A DNA stretch of 64,000 bases from Rattus norvegicus (GCF_036323735.1 NC_086037.1:62100002-62164001); one strand, 5' to 3'. Counted from the first letter of the stretch, positions 11,357 to 23,400 are shown. Numbers and translations: made by a program. The notes: a model not told the origin generated them from the letters alone.

Positions 11357-11764
11357 TCTTCCTGAGTCTGATGGAAAGCCATCGGAGGATACAGAAATCA
11401 GAAGTAGCTTTGTCTGATTAACTTGTTGGGGAGGAAGGATCCCCAAGAAGGGCAGAGGGAGGGCAGAAGGGCTAGGTGGTGAGGGGTCAAATGGTATCGA
11501 TGAGGCCGAACAGTCTGCCTGAGAGTTTGTGGGGTTTACTGGGGAGTGGGGTGAAGGACCCCAGACACAGCTAGGGGAACAGGTCAATAGATAGGGATCT
11601 AGATCAAGTATATATGGCCTGTGTGCACAAGATTCTGGGTTCCATCCCCAGCACCACCACCCCTTAAAAAGTCCCGTTTCCTGCCACCGTGTAAACAGAT
11701 ACCATCAATGGACTACCACATACTTGGGAGGAATTAGAATTAGGTTTAAGGGGTCAAGGTTTTT

Positions 11765-11989
11765 GTAACTTTGAAACATTTTATTTTTACTTTTGAGTGT
11801 TTTCTGTCTGTATATCTGTGCACTACCTGCATACACTTCCAGAGACCTGAAAAGAGCCATCTCATCCATTAGAGCTGGAGTCACACAGGTGGTCGTGAGC
11901 AACCACGTGGGTACTGGGAACGGAACCCTAGTCCTCTGGAAGAGCAGCCAGTGCTCTTACCCACTGCGCTGAGCCATCTCTTCAACCCT
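11765..11989 (-). mobile_element. B3-type SINE (antisense)
   Basis: Complement of the B3 body: gtgggtactgggaacggaac, agagcagccagtgctcttac and a ctgagccatctcttcaaccct end. Confidence 0.85.
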
Positions 11990-13810
11990 CATGAGTTCAT
12001 TCAGTCACCTGCATAAGAGGCAGACGGCCATTGGCTATCACCAGTGGAGATGTCAGGCAGGTTACTGAATAAACCAGTTTGGAGGTCAGTGGAGAATTGT
12101 GGGCAACGGCCCCTGAAGTTATCTGGTAGGGATGGGGAAATATCTATCATTCCTATTAATATTTATCCGTTCAGCAAATCTGTACAGAGCATCCAGTGTA
12201 TGTCAGGCACTGTGATGGATCCTGGGTGGGAGGCAAGGACAGCTCTACCTTGGTGGAGTTTCGATACAATGTAATTAGCTCGCTGGTTTCCCAGCCACCT
12301 CTCCGAGCCCTGTGAAATATATAGAACCAACTCCTGAACCTCATACACAGACCTGGCCCCTGAGTCAGCAATGTGGGAAGCACTTAGGCTCTCCAGAAAG
12401 AGCTATCTATGGATTTGGACAAATGACAGATTCACCCAATAAAATGTCTGAAGACAGCCTTAAAATGAATCAGAAGAGACTGTCTCGACCAAACGAGTCT
12501 TTGTAAAGAGCCAGCTTTTGAGACTGGAAAAGCTTACAGGGTTGGAAGGGAGGAATCTGACCTTGGTCCTCTCTACCCTCACTCGGTCTCATGACTGACC
12601 TTGATGGAGCCTTTGACTCATCTGAATTTCAATCTTCTCTTCAATAAAAATGAGCCCATCCAACCCCAGATTTTTCAACCTCCCGATTATTTGTGTTACA
12701 GTATTTATTGTCTTGTGCTAACAGTTACTTTAAAATAAAAGCCCAAACTCCCAAGGGGATACTTCTCTTGAGAGCTCAGTTTTCAACAGAAGAAAGCTTT
12801 TAATTTTTTTTTTTTTTGCAATAGAAATTGTTCTTTTCTCAACTGTAAACATGATACATGGTCAGTGAAGAAATAAAGTACAGGGAAGTGCACAGACTAA
12901 AGACCTACTTAGTAACCCATGTCTGTCCTCGGCACTCCACCTGGTATGAGTTTGTGGAGGGGGAATGGACAAGTAGCCAAAGCCTTAAAAAGTGTATAAA
13001 GTCACTGTTACTAGTATCTTGTAAATGGTCTTTGGGGAAGGGCGGGGAGGGAAGGAAGAAGAGGGAAGGAGAGAGAGACAGAGAGACAGAGAAAGGAAGG
13101 CTGTGAGTTGTGTTGTCAACAGAGACTGAAACCGGCCAGGCAGTATGGGATCTCTCTCAGATCGAGTGTTTCACAATAACTGCTATCTGATACCTATGGA
13201 ATGCTGGGAAACAAAAACACCGTATACACAACTTCAATGATCATAATTAATATCAAGGACAGATCAGTTTGAGCAACATCAAGAATGGCTGCAAAGCATT
13301 CCAAGACACAGCCAGGACTGACTGCTCTTCTACAGAGACAGGGAGTTGTTCCTCTGAACCCCAGAACTCCTCCTACCCCATTAGCAACAGGCTGAATACT
13401 TTGGGGACACCTGAACTCAATCGGACACATTTTACCGTGAGCCTAGCATCCGTAGGACCAACTCCTTCCAAAGGGAGCCGATGGTTTTCTGATGATCTCT
13501 GAGATGGGATTAAAGTCAGATCTTGGCTGCAGAGCCATGAAATTTTTTTCCCCTTCCGTGGAATGAGTTGCTACCACTTAATGACATATGGCAATCAGCT
13601 GGCCTGGAGGGGATGTGTTCTTCAGCTCAGCATCCTACATCACTCTACCTGATTTGCTAAGTAATGCATGCAGTGGGAGCATCTGCTAGGCGCCAGGCAT
13701 CCCAGGAAACACAGGTGCATCCAACACCTACCCTTCCTTACCCTTGCTGACAAACCCAGAGGAGGAAGAAAGTGCAGCACTAAAGCTCACACACCAGGAG
13801 CTCAGAACAG
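11990..13810. other. Unique upstream sequence
   Basis: A long stretch with no recognised SINE or LINE apart from a poly(T) at about 12803 and a purine-rich (GAGA) tract at 13035-13100. The words "tccgttcagcaaatctgtacagagc" and "tcaggcactgtgatgg" (12165-12230) resemble an ancient MIR. No coding exon is recognised. Confidence 0.5.
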
Positions 13811-13812
13811 CT

Positions 13813-13890
13813 GGGATGGGGAGTTGACTCAATGTTGCAACTGTCCAACATACACAAAGCCCTGAGCTGGATCCCAGCACCATAGTAAAT
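13813..13890 (+). repeat. Old ID-like SINE
   Basis: ggatggggagttgactcaat ... aaagccctgagctggatccc agcacca resembles a diverged ID body. Confidence 0.5.
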
Positions 13891-14420
13891 TAATAAAATA
13901 CAGTGAGATGAATACAGCACTTGCCTACCTTGTCCTCAAAGGCAGGACAAGGAGGAGGCTTATAGTCACGTTGGAGCTGAGTTTCAAGAATGACTCAGAA
14001 TTCAGAAAGCAGAGTGAGTGATGGGGACGACTGGAAACAGTGGAGGTGCTGTTGTGTCCTGTTGTGCAGGTGCACCTTTCCAGTCGGTAACCACCTTCCT
14101 CCCGACTGATTAACGACTGGTTGGGAGCCTCTGCCCAACTCATGCCATCCCTTTCCAAGGGAAACACTGCAAGTTCATCTCTACCAGGAAGAGTCTGCCT
14201 GATCTATACTCACTCCTAGTTGCTTCTGTGGAGATAACCCTCCCTGCTCCCATCCTCAGATAACTGACCAGCATCCTGTTATCAGAGCTGTTTATTTTGG
14301 AACCTCTGCCATTTGAAGAGTAGACCACCATTACGATCAACTAATATGCTCGTGTCAAATACCTGCATTGGGTAGAGCTCTCCTAGTCATATACAGCATG
14401 GGAGGGCTAGGGAGGAGGGG
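13891..14420. other. Unique upstream sequence
   Basis: Nothing recognised. Confidence 0.5.
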
Positions 14421-14424
14421 TAAC

Positions 14425-14695
14425 TGTGCAAGCATCTGAGGATGCCAGAGGTTGACACCGGGTGTCTCCTCAGTCACTTTTCTATATTCCTTTTGAAACA
14501 GGATCCTTAGGATTCTGATTCTGGCTAAACTGGCTGGCCACCAAGTTGTTCTTGCCCATCACCCAGTCCCTTCTCCAACCCCAGCTAGGATCACAAGTGC
14601 ACCCTGCTGCGCCTGGCTTTTTCCATGGGTGCTAGATAGAGTTCAGGTCCTCACGGTTGCACGGCAAGCACTCTAAAGACCGAATCATTCCCCCT
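14425..14695 (-). repeat. B4-type SINE (antisense), decayed
   Basis: Sequence order ccagaggttgacaccgggtg, ttttgaaacaggatcc, ctagatagagttcaggtcct, gcaagcactct is that of antisense B4. Confidence 0.65.
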
Positions 14696-15220
14696 ACTCA
14701 CATACTCCACTTTTGACAACAGCACAATTGAGAGAAAAATACACGAGAACAAAAAAATACAACCCAGGAAACATTTATTTAATATTCACACTTAGAGATA
14801 AAGTAAAAAACCATCCACCATCCATCCAACCCTAAGTGAGTAGCACTGTGTACCAAGTACTTGGCATCTGGAAATCAGGCCAGCCTACAATATACATGGA
14901 AGTTAGCTAGTCGTATGGATAAAAAAGTGTCTTAAAGAACAATGTTCAAAAGACAGCAACTGCTTACACGAAAGAGTGCTGACTGAACCCATAAGCACTA
15001 TGCCAGGTTTAAGGAGAAGACATCTGCATTATCTTATTATATTTTCTCAATAGGCACAAACACAGAAGCTAATATGCCAACAACGCAGCTCACTACAGGC
15101 CTTACTAATTAGTAACTCACAGTCCCTTGTTAGCTCTACTCCACTCTGCTTTCCTAGACCTTAGTTTTGACACAGAGTATACACTTGACGGGGGTGGGGG
15201 GTAGGGGGAATTTCTGGCTG
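14696..15220. other. Unique upstream sequence
   Basis: AT-leaning sequence with no recognised gene. Confidence 0.5.
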
Positions 15221-15292
15221 AGAACTCAGAGTTCTGCCTGCCTCTGCCTCCCGAGTGCAGGGATTAAAGGCATGTGCCACTTCCTTGCCTAA
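15221..15292 (-). repeat. B1 fragment (antisense)
   Basis: tgcctgcctctgcctcccga and gcagggattaaaggcatgtg are the complement of the B1 5' half. Confidence 0.85.
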
Positions 15293-15807
15293 AACCTGTT
15301 TGCTAAACCTCCTGGCTTAGATTCTAGATATTTTTATCACTGCACCCATAGATACTGAGCTGTATGTGAAACGGAACTAGAAACGTGTCAATCTTCTACT
15401 AGTAACTTCCTGGTCTCTTGTCCTGAGAATACAGTTTATACTCTGATCTCTACCAGTGACTCCAAGGTCTTGCTGTTGCTAGGGTGAAAAGTCAAGACTT
15501 CCTTGGGACCTTTGGACTAAAAGAGGCTGTGCTGATGTACTGAAAACGCCATCCTGCCTTACCTTGAATGCTGTCCTAATCCTTGGTCTTCATGAAACCT
15601 AATTTTCTATAGGTTTGAGCACCTAATGTTTGCATAAAATGGTAGCTACTTCCTCCATTTCCAAGCACTTTCAGCAACTTCCGAGGACACTTCGAACAAT
15701 AAGAGGCTTCCCCCTGCAGAGTGAGCACACCCAGAGTTGCTTACTATCCCAGCCTTGATCTGCCTCTGTGGGAAGCCTTGCCCCCGCCATTAGAACATCT
15801 GGCTTTT

Positions 15808-15920
15808 GGGGTTGGGGATTTAGCTCAGTGGTAGAACGCTTGCCTAGGAAGCGCAAGGCCCTGGGTTCGGTCCCCAGCTCCGAAAAAAAGAACCAAAAAA
15901 AAAAAAAAAAAAAAAAAAGG
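15808..15920 (+). mobile_element. ID SINE
   Basis: A full ID body with GAACC(A)n tail. Perfect 13-bp duplications acatctggctttt flank it (15795-15807 and 15921-15933). It lies about 950 bp upstream of the Gan start codon. Confidence 0.96.
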
Positions 15921-16619
15921 ACATCTGGCTTTTATACTCCAGCCTTTCAGACTTTATCTTTCCTAAATGGTAGGGATGACAACCATGCAATTAACTGGAC
16001 CCCCTCTCTTCCCCTACTGTAGTCCTGTGCGGGGGCGGGTGAGGGTCATCTACCACAGAGCCCTTTCATCCAGGCCACCATCTAATCTGAGCACCGATCT
16101 GCTTTAAACACCCCGATGTTAGTAATGTCCGCAACACCTTACCCCTACAGCGGTATTTAAAACCCTGGCTCCCAATCGCAGACCCTGCAAGAGGAAAACA
16201 ACTTCCTTGCCACAGCCTTGCAAAACTGAACTGCCTAGTCTCTCGCTTCACCCACGACATCTTCAGCGAATGCTTCTGGCGGACTCCACGCTCTGCCCGG
16301 GAATAATGGACGTGAACGTAGCGAGGCGTAACTCCCGCGAAAGGAATAAGTCTTCGGCTTCACTCTGCGTCTCATCCCCGTCCACACTCAGTACTCGATC
16401 ACCGAAACTAGGAATTCGATCCCGCCGAACCGCTAAAAACCTTCTTCCCGCACCAAGTCTAGAACGCTGGGCGCGCCCGGAGCTCACAGCCCAACCCTTC
16501 TGATTGGCTGCTGCGAAGTAGGGCGGGGCGCGGGGCGTCGCGGGAAGATGACGCAACGCCACAATTCCTTAAAGGCGCCGGCCGCACGCGCTGCCGATGG
16601 CGCAGGCGCGTTGTTGAAC

Positions 16620-16759
16620 TTCCAGCTCTGACTCCAGAGCTTCACTCAGTCCGGGCGGGAGGACGCGCGGAGTGGCCGGCGGGGACGCGCGCGGGATTCG
16701 GGCAAGCGGGCGGGCGGGCGGGCGGGCGGGTCGGTGGCGGCGGAGGAGCGGGAGGCGCG
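16620..16759 (+). other. Gan: Gan 5' UTR (start inferred)
   Basis: This is the very GC-rich leader just before the start codon. It carries an uninterrupted array of six CGGG units at 16707-16730, about 30 nt before the ATG, which could form a G-quadruplex in the mRNA. The upstream boundary is a guess. If transcription starts before 16597, the leader also includes a seven-codon upstream reading frame at 16597-16617. Confidence 0.55.
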
Positions 16760-16926
16760 ATGGCCGAGGGCAGCGCTGTGTCCGACCCTCAGCACGCCGC
16801 GCGCCTGCTGCGGGCGCTCAGCTCGTTCCGGGAGGAGGCGCGTTTCTGCGACGCGCACCTGGTCCTCGACGGCGAGGAGATCCCGGTGCAGAAGAACATC
16901 CTGGCGGCGGCCAGCCCGTACATCAG
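16760..16926 (+). CDS. Gan: Gan exon 1 (start codon; N-terminus and first part of BTB)
   Basis: This exon encodes residues 1-55 and two bases of Arg56. It begins MAEGSAVSDPQH and ends at AASPYI before the split Arg, matching the gigaxonin N-terminus. The start context is good, with G at -3 and G at +4. It holds the first strands of the BTB fold, which mediates dimerisation and CUL3 contact. Its donor is AG|gtgagc. Unspliced reading stops at once: the split codon reads AGG, then TGA. That keeps this 56-codon frame below common ORF length cut-offs, and the longer overlapping GC-rich frames are shadows. Confidence 0.98.
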
Positions 16927-17623
16927 GTGAGCGGGCACCGCCGCCCATCGCCTCCGCATCCCTCCCTCTCTGGCCTGGCCGCTTGCGGCTCCCGTGGCTC
17001 TGCCTCCGCGCCCCTCCGGCGCCCAAGGGCCTCTCCCGGAGATCCCCTTCCCCACCGAGATCTCCCGGACCCCGGACCCCCGGGATGTGCCCAAAAGCTC
17101 CAAAACACGGTGTACAGGCCGTCCTGGACCCGCACCCGGGAGCAGGGCGGGGCTGCTTTGGGAAGAGCCGCCCCTTCGCCCCGACAGGCCCCGCCCGGCC
17201 CGCGGAGCCCCGCAGAAGTTTACCTCCGACTCACCGCACAGTGAGCCCGCCCGGTTTTGCGCCGGGAAGCCAAAACAAACACCGGCGGCATAGGCAGGAA
17301 ACCCTGTAAGATGTCGGTGGGAAGCCCCCACCCACAAAGCCCAACTGTCACTTCCCCACTCCCTTGTTATAAACAGGTTAAACTGTTGCGAATTTGTGAA
17401 GACCCACTGTCATTCTTTGGATACACTTATGGTCGAGGACCCAGAGATTGTAACCACCAAGGGGGCACTATAAAACTTCAGCGACACAAATCTTAGCCCA
17501 GTTTACTAGGTTAATGAAAAGGTTGAGACCTAGCTTATAGCATCTTATCAGAATTTGCGAGGAGGGCTCCTGTCTTTTCTTTAGCAACTTTCCTTCAGGC
17601 AAACTGGGTTGCTCTTTTAATAT

Positions 17624-17643
17624 CGGGGGGGGGGGGGAGGGGG
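17624..17643 (+). repeat. Poly(G) tract
   Basis: A run of about thirteen G followed by AGGGGG in early intron 1. Confidence 0.9.
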
Positions 17644-18782
17644 ACTAAAAGCTGGAGAAAGTGCCCAGTAAGCTGGTTAAATATAGACTAATGGTAGACA
17701 ATGTCACTAGAATTGGCAAGCCAGAAAATGGAAAACTCTGTCTATGCCGTTCTTAGAGCTCTGTCCCTGCAGAACTCGACACATAAGCTGTACTTAATCT
17801 TTGCTTTTGGAGACCTTCGAAGTCAGAAGCAATCCAAGTGCCCTTGAAACTTCTGGCTTCTATCCTAGTCTTACCTTATAACATTGGGCTCTTTGTGGAC
17901 TTGGGGGGTCAGGTGTCTTTGTTAATAGGAAATTTAGATCACCAACAGGACAGCTCATAGCTGGCAGTTCAGAGGTTAGGACAATCAATCAAATTGAATT
18001 TCCAGGCCAGACCTTTCCAGTATCCAGAGTAATCGCTGTTTGGGAAATGCTTGGGAATACTACAATGAATGCTGTATTGTTACAAATGCTTAAATGGCAC
18101 TTGGCTCGAAAGTTGCACATCCTGAAACACTTGCTGTCTCCATCTGCAGTAAACCTTGTATCTCTGTGAGCCACAGTGTAAAGTCAGTGGGCCAAAGAGT
18201 TTTGTTTCTTGCTGGGACCTTCACAGAGAACTGGTGCCTGGTGCCAGAGTAAATGTGTTGAATGAATGATCACCTTCCTTTCCAGTGGACCTCAGAGGTT
18301 TGGCCCTGTTGTATTTCCATGTTAACTGATTGAGAAGAGCTGGGTGTTTGGAGATCTGCTTATGTTTCAGCTCTTACCTGTCTAGCTGTGGGTTGTTGGG
18401 GATGACTTAGTCTGGCCTCCTGCTCATCAAATATGACAAATGAGGGGCACAGTGTTGTTTTGTGTCATTTAATCTCCGAGACATCTACAAAGAAATGTGT
18501 AATGAGTTTCAGACACTCTACAGCTTTCCATGCAAGTCTGTCCACTAGTTAGCATGATCTCCTTTGATCCATGTCTGTCAGTTTCCAAGTAGAAACATCT
18601 CAGAGGATGTTACCAACTTAGATGTTGAGACTCCTGGTGCCAGTGGCTGAACTAGCAGTGGACTCCCAAGTTTATTACTCATAGTGTCCTGCTCCCACTG
18701 TCCTAGATGACAATTGGTTGAATTTGGCTGTACTTGGGATAAAACCAACACTTGATGGCTTATAGTATTTTATTATTTAAAT
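17644..18782 (+). other. Gan: Intron 1, unique sequence
   Basis: No repeat or alternative coding exon recognised. Confidence 0.5.
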
Positions 18783-18977
18783 CAGTAGTCTCATTTGTGG
18801 GTCAAATGACCCTTTACCAGGGGTTGCCTAAGACCATAAAAAATACCAAATTTACATTGAGATTCATAATGGCGGCAAAATTAGAGTTGTAAATAGCAAT
18901 GAAAACAATTTTTGTGGTTGGGGGATTCATCACACCATGAGGAACTGAATTAAAGAATTGCAGCTTGGAAACCACTG
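18783..18977. mobile_element. hAT-Charlie-type non-autonomous DNA transposon (URR1-like)
   Basis: The ends are inverted (CAGTAGTCTCA ... TTGGAAACCACTG), matching the hAT TIR pattern CAGTGGTTCTCAA. Near-perfect 8-bp target duplications flank it: atttaaat and acttaaat. It has no coding capacity. Confidence 0.8.
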
Positions 18978-19205
18978 ACTTAAATGCTTGTCAACATGGC
19001 CATGGACTGAGCCATTTTGGTTTTGATTTTTAACCAGTTTTTACAATTGGTAGGGAAGATAATGTTAGTATTTTATCAATAAGCTGAATTTTCTTTATTG
19101 ATAGATTCAGCGTGACTATTGAAATTCTAGAACATTTCTGTGATATTTTTAGATTATCAATTTCAAGGGTATTCCAAAGTAATCTGAATTACTACTTAAA
19201 AGCAA

Positions 19206-19293
19206 AGGTTAATTTTTTCGTTTTTATTTATTTTTAGAATATTTTTATTTTTGGATAATTTCATACACGCAATGTATCTTGATAAAATTTTGG
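19206..19293 (-). repeat. L1 3' end fragment (antisense)
   Basis: ttttggataatttcatacac and caatgtatcttgataaaatt resemble the complement of rodent L1 3' ends. The neighbouring B3 cuts it off. Confidence 0.55.
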
Positions 19294-19507
19294 ATTTATT
19301 TATTTTTGTTTTATGTGTATGGCTGTTTAGCCTGCATGTGTGTCTTTGCACCACGTGTGTGAAGTACCTGCAGAGGCCAGAGAGGCTGTTGAATCCTCTA
19401 GAGTTACAGATGATCTTAAGCTGCCATGTGGGTGCTGGGAACTGAACTTGTGTTCCCTGGAAGAGCAGCCAGTGCTCATAACTACTGAGCCATCTCTCCA
19501 GTCCCCA
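19294..19507 (-). mobile_element. B3 SINE (antisense)
   Basis: Complement of B3: gtgggtgctgggaactgaac, agagcagccagtgctcataa and a ctgagccatctctccagtcccc end. Confidence 0.92.
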
Positions 19508-21430
19508 GTTTAATAACTTTTGACAGCAGTGCTATTGGACTTTTAAAATGTAGATTTGTTGAAATGGCATTGAAACAAAATGAATTAGGTCTGTGATGTT
19601 CTTAATTTATAAATCTAAAAGTATGCGTTTGTTCCATGCTCTTAGCCTGGGTAGAGCCAGTGTCACAGGAGGTCTAACTGTAGTTTAGGAAGCCTTCCCA
19701 ACTTTATCACTCTAGGGAATAGGACGACACGATCAACATCTTTTCTACTGACTATTCAAAGGTCTCGCGGTATAACTTACTGGTTTAGTCTTTTCTTGGG
19801 CTTTCTAGTGTTTGTCCTCTCAATAAATAGCCAATTTCAAGCATGCCATGTTTAAAAAAAGGATTTTCAGTAAAAAGGGGGAAAGCAGGAAAATTCAGTT
19901 TCGGCAACAAATCCTTCATAAGCAGCTGAAGGAGGTCTGATGTTGAACCCATGTGTTCTAAAGTTTGAATGCCACGGTGCTCAGGGGAGATGGGCAGATC
20001 CTCCCATGATCTGTCACTCCCTCCGCTCTGCAAATGGAAGGCTGCCTTCCCCACAGACTGCTTTCCCAGGCCCACAGCTTGTTGGGGAAACTAGACCTCA
20101 GTGCAGCTTCGAGCCTTAGAGATGGCAAGACTCTGCTGGTGGGTATGATGCTCCTCATCTTTCCTTTCTCAGCAGCTCGGACTCCCCCAGGGGATGGCTC
20201 CTTGACGTGTAAGACATTGCTTTGGAGCACTGCACAGGCTACCTCGCTTTCCGTCCAAGGCCTTTTGTATCTAACCCAGTCCTGTTAATACAATGGGAAG
20301 CGCTGCCCTCCCTCTCAGGCAGTTCTTGGGGGTGATTCAGAGATTTGAGAATCAATCTGTGCTTGTGAAGTGACATCAAAGTGGCTCTGCTCAGGTTCCT
20401 GGTCCTGTGTAGACTTTGCAGGGTTTAAACATTTCTGGGACCTGTGATGATACTGTTTGCCATTCAGTCTTGGACAGTAAAGAGTTCCCCAAGATTTTAT
20501 TTTTAATCCTTTGGTGAGTCAGCCGGCAATGGAAATGGCTTTGCTGTTTGTTTTCGGGTTGGTCCAGTGAAAGTGCAGCGAGATGCTCGCCTTGCCTTGC
20601 CTTGCCCTGCAGGACTTGGTTGAGTGTTCTTTATGAGTGCAGCCGGCAGCATTGTGTCATAAGGAGCATTTGTCTCACACTGTGAACTTGGGGACATTCC
20701 AGGCCTAAGTATTGACAATCCTGTTTTACCATTTAAATCTTAGAATTGACTCATGGGTGGTGTGGAGAAAAATCCTGAAGGAGGCTAACATGAGCTCTAT
20801 TGGAGAGCCAAGTTCTTAGTAGCATAGACCTTGTTAGCATCCATTTCAGGGATATCAGAAAGTTCAATGCCACTGGGATTTAAGTATTATCTAATGTTGT
20901 TCACTGCATACAGAGCATGTTGTTAGCTCCAAAGCCCTTTCTCTTGAGTCACTTACACAAGTAACGAAGTAGACTTTGGCCCCTCTTGGCTCCTGTGATA
21001 CGGAAGCCGAGCCACTCCCTCAGGTAGCTACGCCCACACAGGTCCTTGCTATGAACCAGACGCTTTGCCGAGTGCTGTTCTCCGAACAGTCTTTTGCTTT
21101 CCTTGATATTTTCATCTTTTCCCTGTGCTTTGAGTTTGTAGCAGCTCCTGAATGATCCCTGTCAGGGTTCTGAGGAACCAGGGTTGTCTCCTGCAGTTTT
21201 TAGGATTCTTCCAGTATCCCAGGTTCTGAGGCTCTGTCTGAATCTGCATTACTCTGAGGCTCATGGTACCCATGTCTTGTCAGGATCTTGCAGTGATGGG
21301 AATGAAATTGAGCCTACATCCTCCAATGGATCTGGGTCGTTTGTTTGTGTCTGCCTACTATAAGACTTTCTTTCCTAGGAGCTGCTCGAAAGAGCACATC
21401 TGTCCCGAAGGTCCCAGAGTCAGGTCTTTT
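19508..21430 (+). other. Gan: Intron 1, unique sequence
   Basis: About 1.9 kb without recognised repeats, apart from the short (CCTTG)n at about 20589-20610. Overlapping short frames near 19.8-20.3 kb on both strands have no recognisable product. Confidence 0.5.
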
Positions 21431-21431
21431 A

Positions 21432-21590
21432 AAATGCGCAGCAGCAGGTAAAGGCACTTGCTGCCAAACCTGGTGACCTGAGTCTGATCTCTAGGACCTA
21501 GGCATGATAGGACCAAAGAGAGCCCTGACTCCTGATACACGTCCTCTGCTATGCAGACAAAAGCGTGCACACATTTTAAATGAACACATT
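21432..21590 (+). repeat. B3-type SINE, decayed
   Basis: caggtaaaggcacttgctgc, cctgagtctgatctctagga and a gcgtgcacacat tail. Confidence 0.65.
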
Positions 21591-23123
21591 TAACTTTTAA
21601 AAATCCAGTGGTCTTTCTTCACCTTGTTTGGTTAAACCAAATGTGTGAGTTTTTCAAAAGGAAAATTCAAAAGAAAAAAGTCGTGATCCCCTTTGGGTCC
21701 CTTTCAGATCACCAGAGTGCTCTGGTCTAGCCTTCTATGGAAAGTAAGCATTTCTCAACTGGTGCTGTCTTTTAGGTTTCACTCCCTCAGCTTAAACGTA
21801 CTTGTTTGTGTACAGCGGTGAATGCCACAGTAGTCCTGAATGCCCTGATTAGAGAGGAAGGTTTCAAATGCAGAAACAAATCAATATGGTTCTTGTTAGC
21901 CTGCTGCCGGGACAGAGGGGCAGTGTTGTCCAGAGTCCCGGTATTATTTAGAGTCTGGTGGTGAAGCTCAGCGGTGATTGGCGCTGCCGTCTGATTGCTC
22001 CATCTCCTTCTCCCTCCTGACTCCTTCGGCTCTTACTTATATTTTGGGTTTTCCCATCAGTCTCCTTCATCCTTTTTACAGTAATTCTCATTTTATAGTT
22101 AGGATTCAAGTGAAGTACTTTTCCACATAGGAACTCTGAAGCCTTAGGAGTCAAAACCACATTATCTATTGTGCAGAGTGCTAATCAGTTGATCTTATGC
22201 TGTCAAAGAGGGACCTGCAAGCTCTTTACAGTCCATAAAGAAAACATAATTAAGACAAATAAGGAGGCATTTGGCTTGAGTAGCAGGCAGCAAGTCTCAG
22301 GGAGCTGCCTCATCTTTCCAGGGAGAAAGGCTATCATTTTGTGTACTGAAGCTATAATATAAGTGAATAATATGCAAGTTAGGATTCTAGGTTGAGGGCG
22401 GAGATGTGGGGGCGTGGGGTGTGACAAATGGCAGGCTCAGGTTACAGCCGTGAACTTCAGTGATTCCCATGGTTCTGTGCCTCCTAGGTGGTAGGAAGCC
22501 TGAAAGGAAAGGGTGAAAAGCTCAGGTGAACAGAGCAGGCCTAGCAGACGAGAGAGGCTGCACATCGCCCAGCACAGCTCTTGGCCCTCTTGCTTGCAGA
22601 ACAGAGTTGGGTTGACTCCAAAGCCAGAGTGACCAAGCCACATGATGATGGGCTGATGTTTGCCTCACATCGCCCGTGGGAGTCAGTGACAAAAGTCCAA
22701 CATTGTCACAGAGTGACTGTAGGAAAGATACTGGCTAAAAATCTGAAATCTCCCTGGCCTTATGTCATATGGGTCAGAGTTAAATGTAGACACAATTTAA
22801 AATATATATAGAACTGCAAAGTCCATGCAGTTTTGAGAGTCCTATCCCCAAGATATCTCATGTATATGAAAATGTAAATCTGGAAGATTAACTTCTGGTC
22901 TGAGGGAAGGAAATGCAGACTCATTTCTCAATCTCCATACTCCTTTGGAGAAAAAGGATTAATGCTTGCTCTGGTTAAAGATGCTAGAAAACAGAATACA
23001 GAATACATAGGTGAAGCATTTGCCCGGTCAATATATGGTATGTAAAGCCTCCATGAGAAAGAAGGAAGGACGGACGGACGGACAGATGGACGAACTGACG
23101 GCAAATGAGCAAGCAAGCTCCAA
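21591..23123 (+). other. Gan: Intron 1, unique sequence with (GGAC)n
   Basis: The only simple repeat is a short GGAAGGACGGAC array at 23062-23095. No coding feature recognised. Confidence 0.5.
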
Positions 23124-23400
23124 GGGCTGGAGAGGTGGTGCAGTGGGTACAAGTGTTTGCTGTGCAAGCTTGAGGACCTGGCTTTAGATTCCTTAGTATC
23201 CATGTAAAATCTGGGTATGGCAACACGTCTGTAACCCCAGTGCTGGAGTTAGTGGAGGCAGTGGATGCCCAGAGCTGACTGGCAAGCCACTCTAGCTGAA
23301 ATGGTGGACTATAGGTTCACTGTAAGATGCTCTCTCTCATAAAACCCAAGGTGAAGACTAATCGAAGACATGTAAAGGAAGAAGGAGGCGCCTGAGTGGA
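23124..23400 (+). repeat. B3-type SINE, diverged
   Basis: Head gggctggagaggtggtgcag, cctggctttagattccttag, and later gtgctggagttagtggaggc. Confidence 0.65.

Larger units (their letters stand above)
16250..17250. promoter_or_regulatory. Gan: CpG island with TATA-less Gan promoter
   Basis: GC content and CpG frequency rise sharply here compared with the flanks. No TATA box is visible. Upstream of exon 1 I see an inverted CCAAT box (ATTGG at 16503-16507), an Sp1/KLF-type GC box (16521-16530), a CRE/ATF-like TGACGCAA (16549-16556) and an NRF1-like GCGCAGGCGC (16600-16609). This is the usual make-up of a broad housekeeping-type promoter. The transcription start is not shown by the sequence; I infer it lies between about 16500 and 16680. 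Confidence 0.85.

Noticed and set aside
1..16200. Exons of a neighbouring gene (Bco1 lies upstream of GAN in human)
   Set aside because: I looked for spliced coding segments with carotenoid oxygenase-like sequence and saw none, so this region is treated as intergenic. A translated search of 1-16200 against Bco1 would settle it.
16672..17337. Four long GC-rich frames (up to 191 codons) on both strands over exon 1
   Set aside because: They overlap the real Gan exon 1 frame and the CpG island. Their Arg/Pro/Gly/Ala-rich composition reflects base content. The true frame is the shorter one from 16760, supported by ten further exons.
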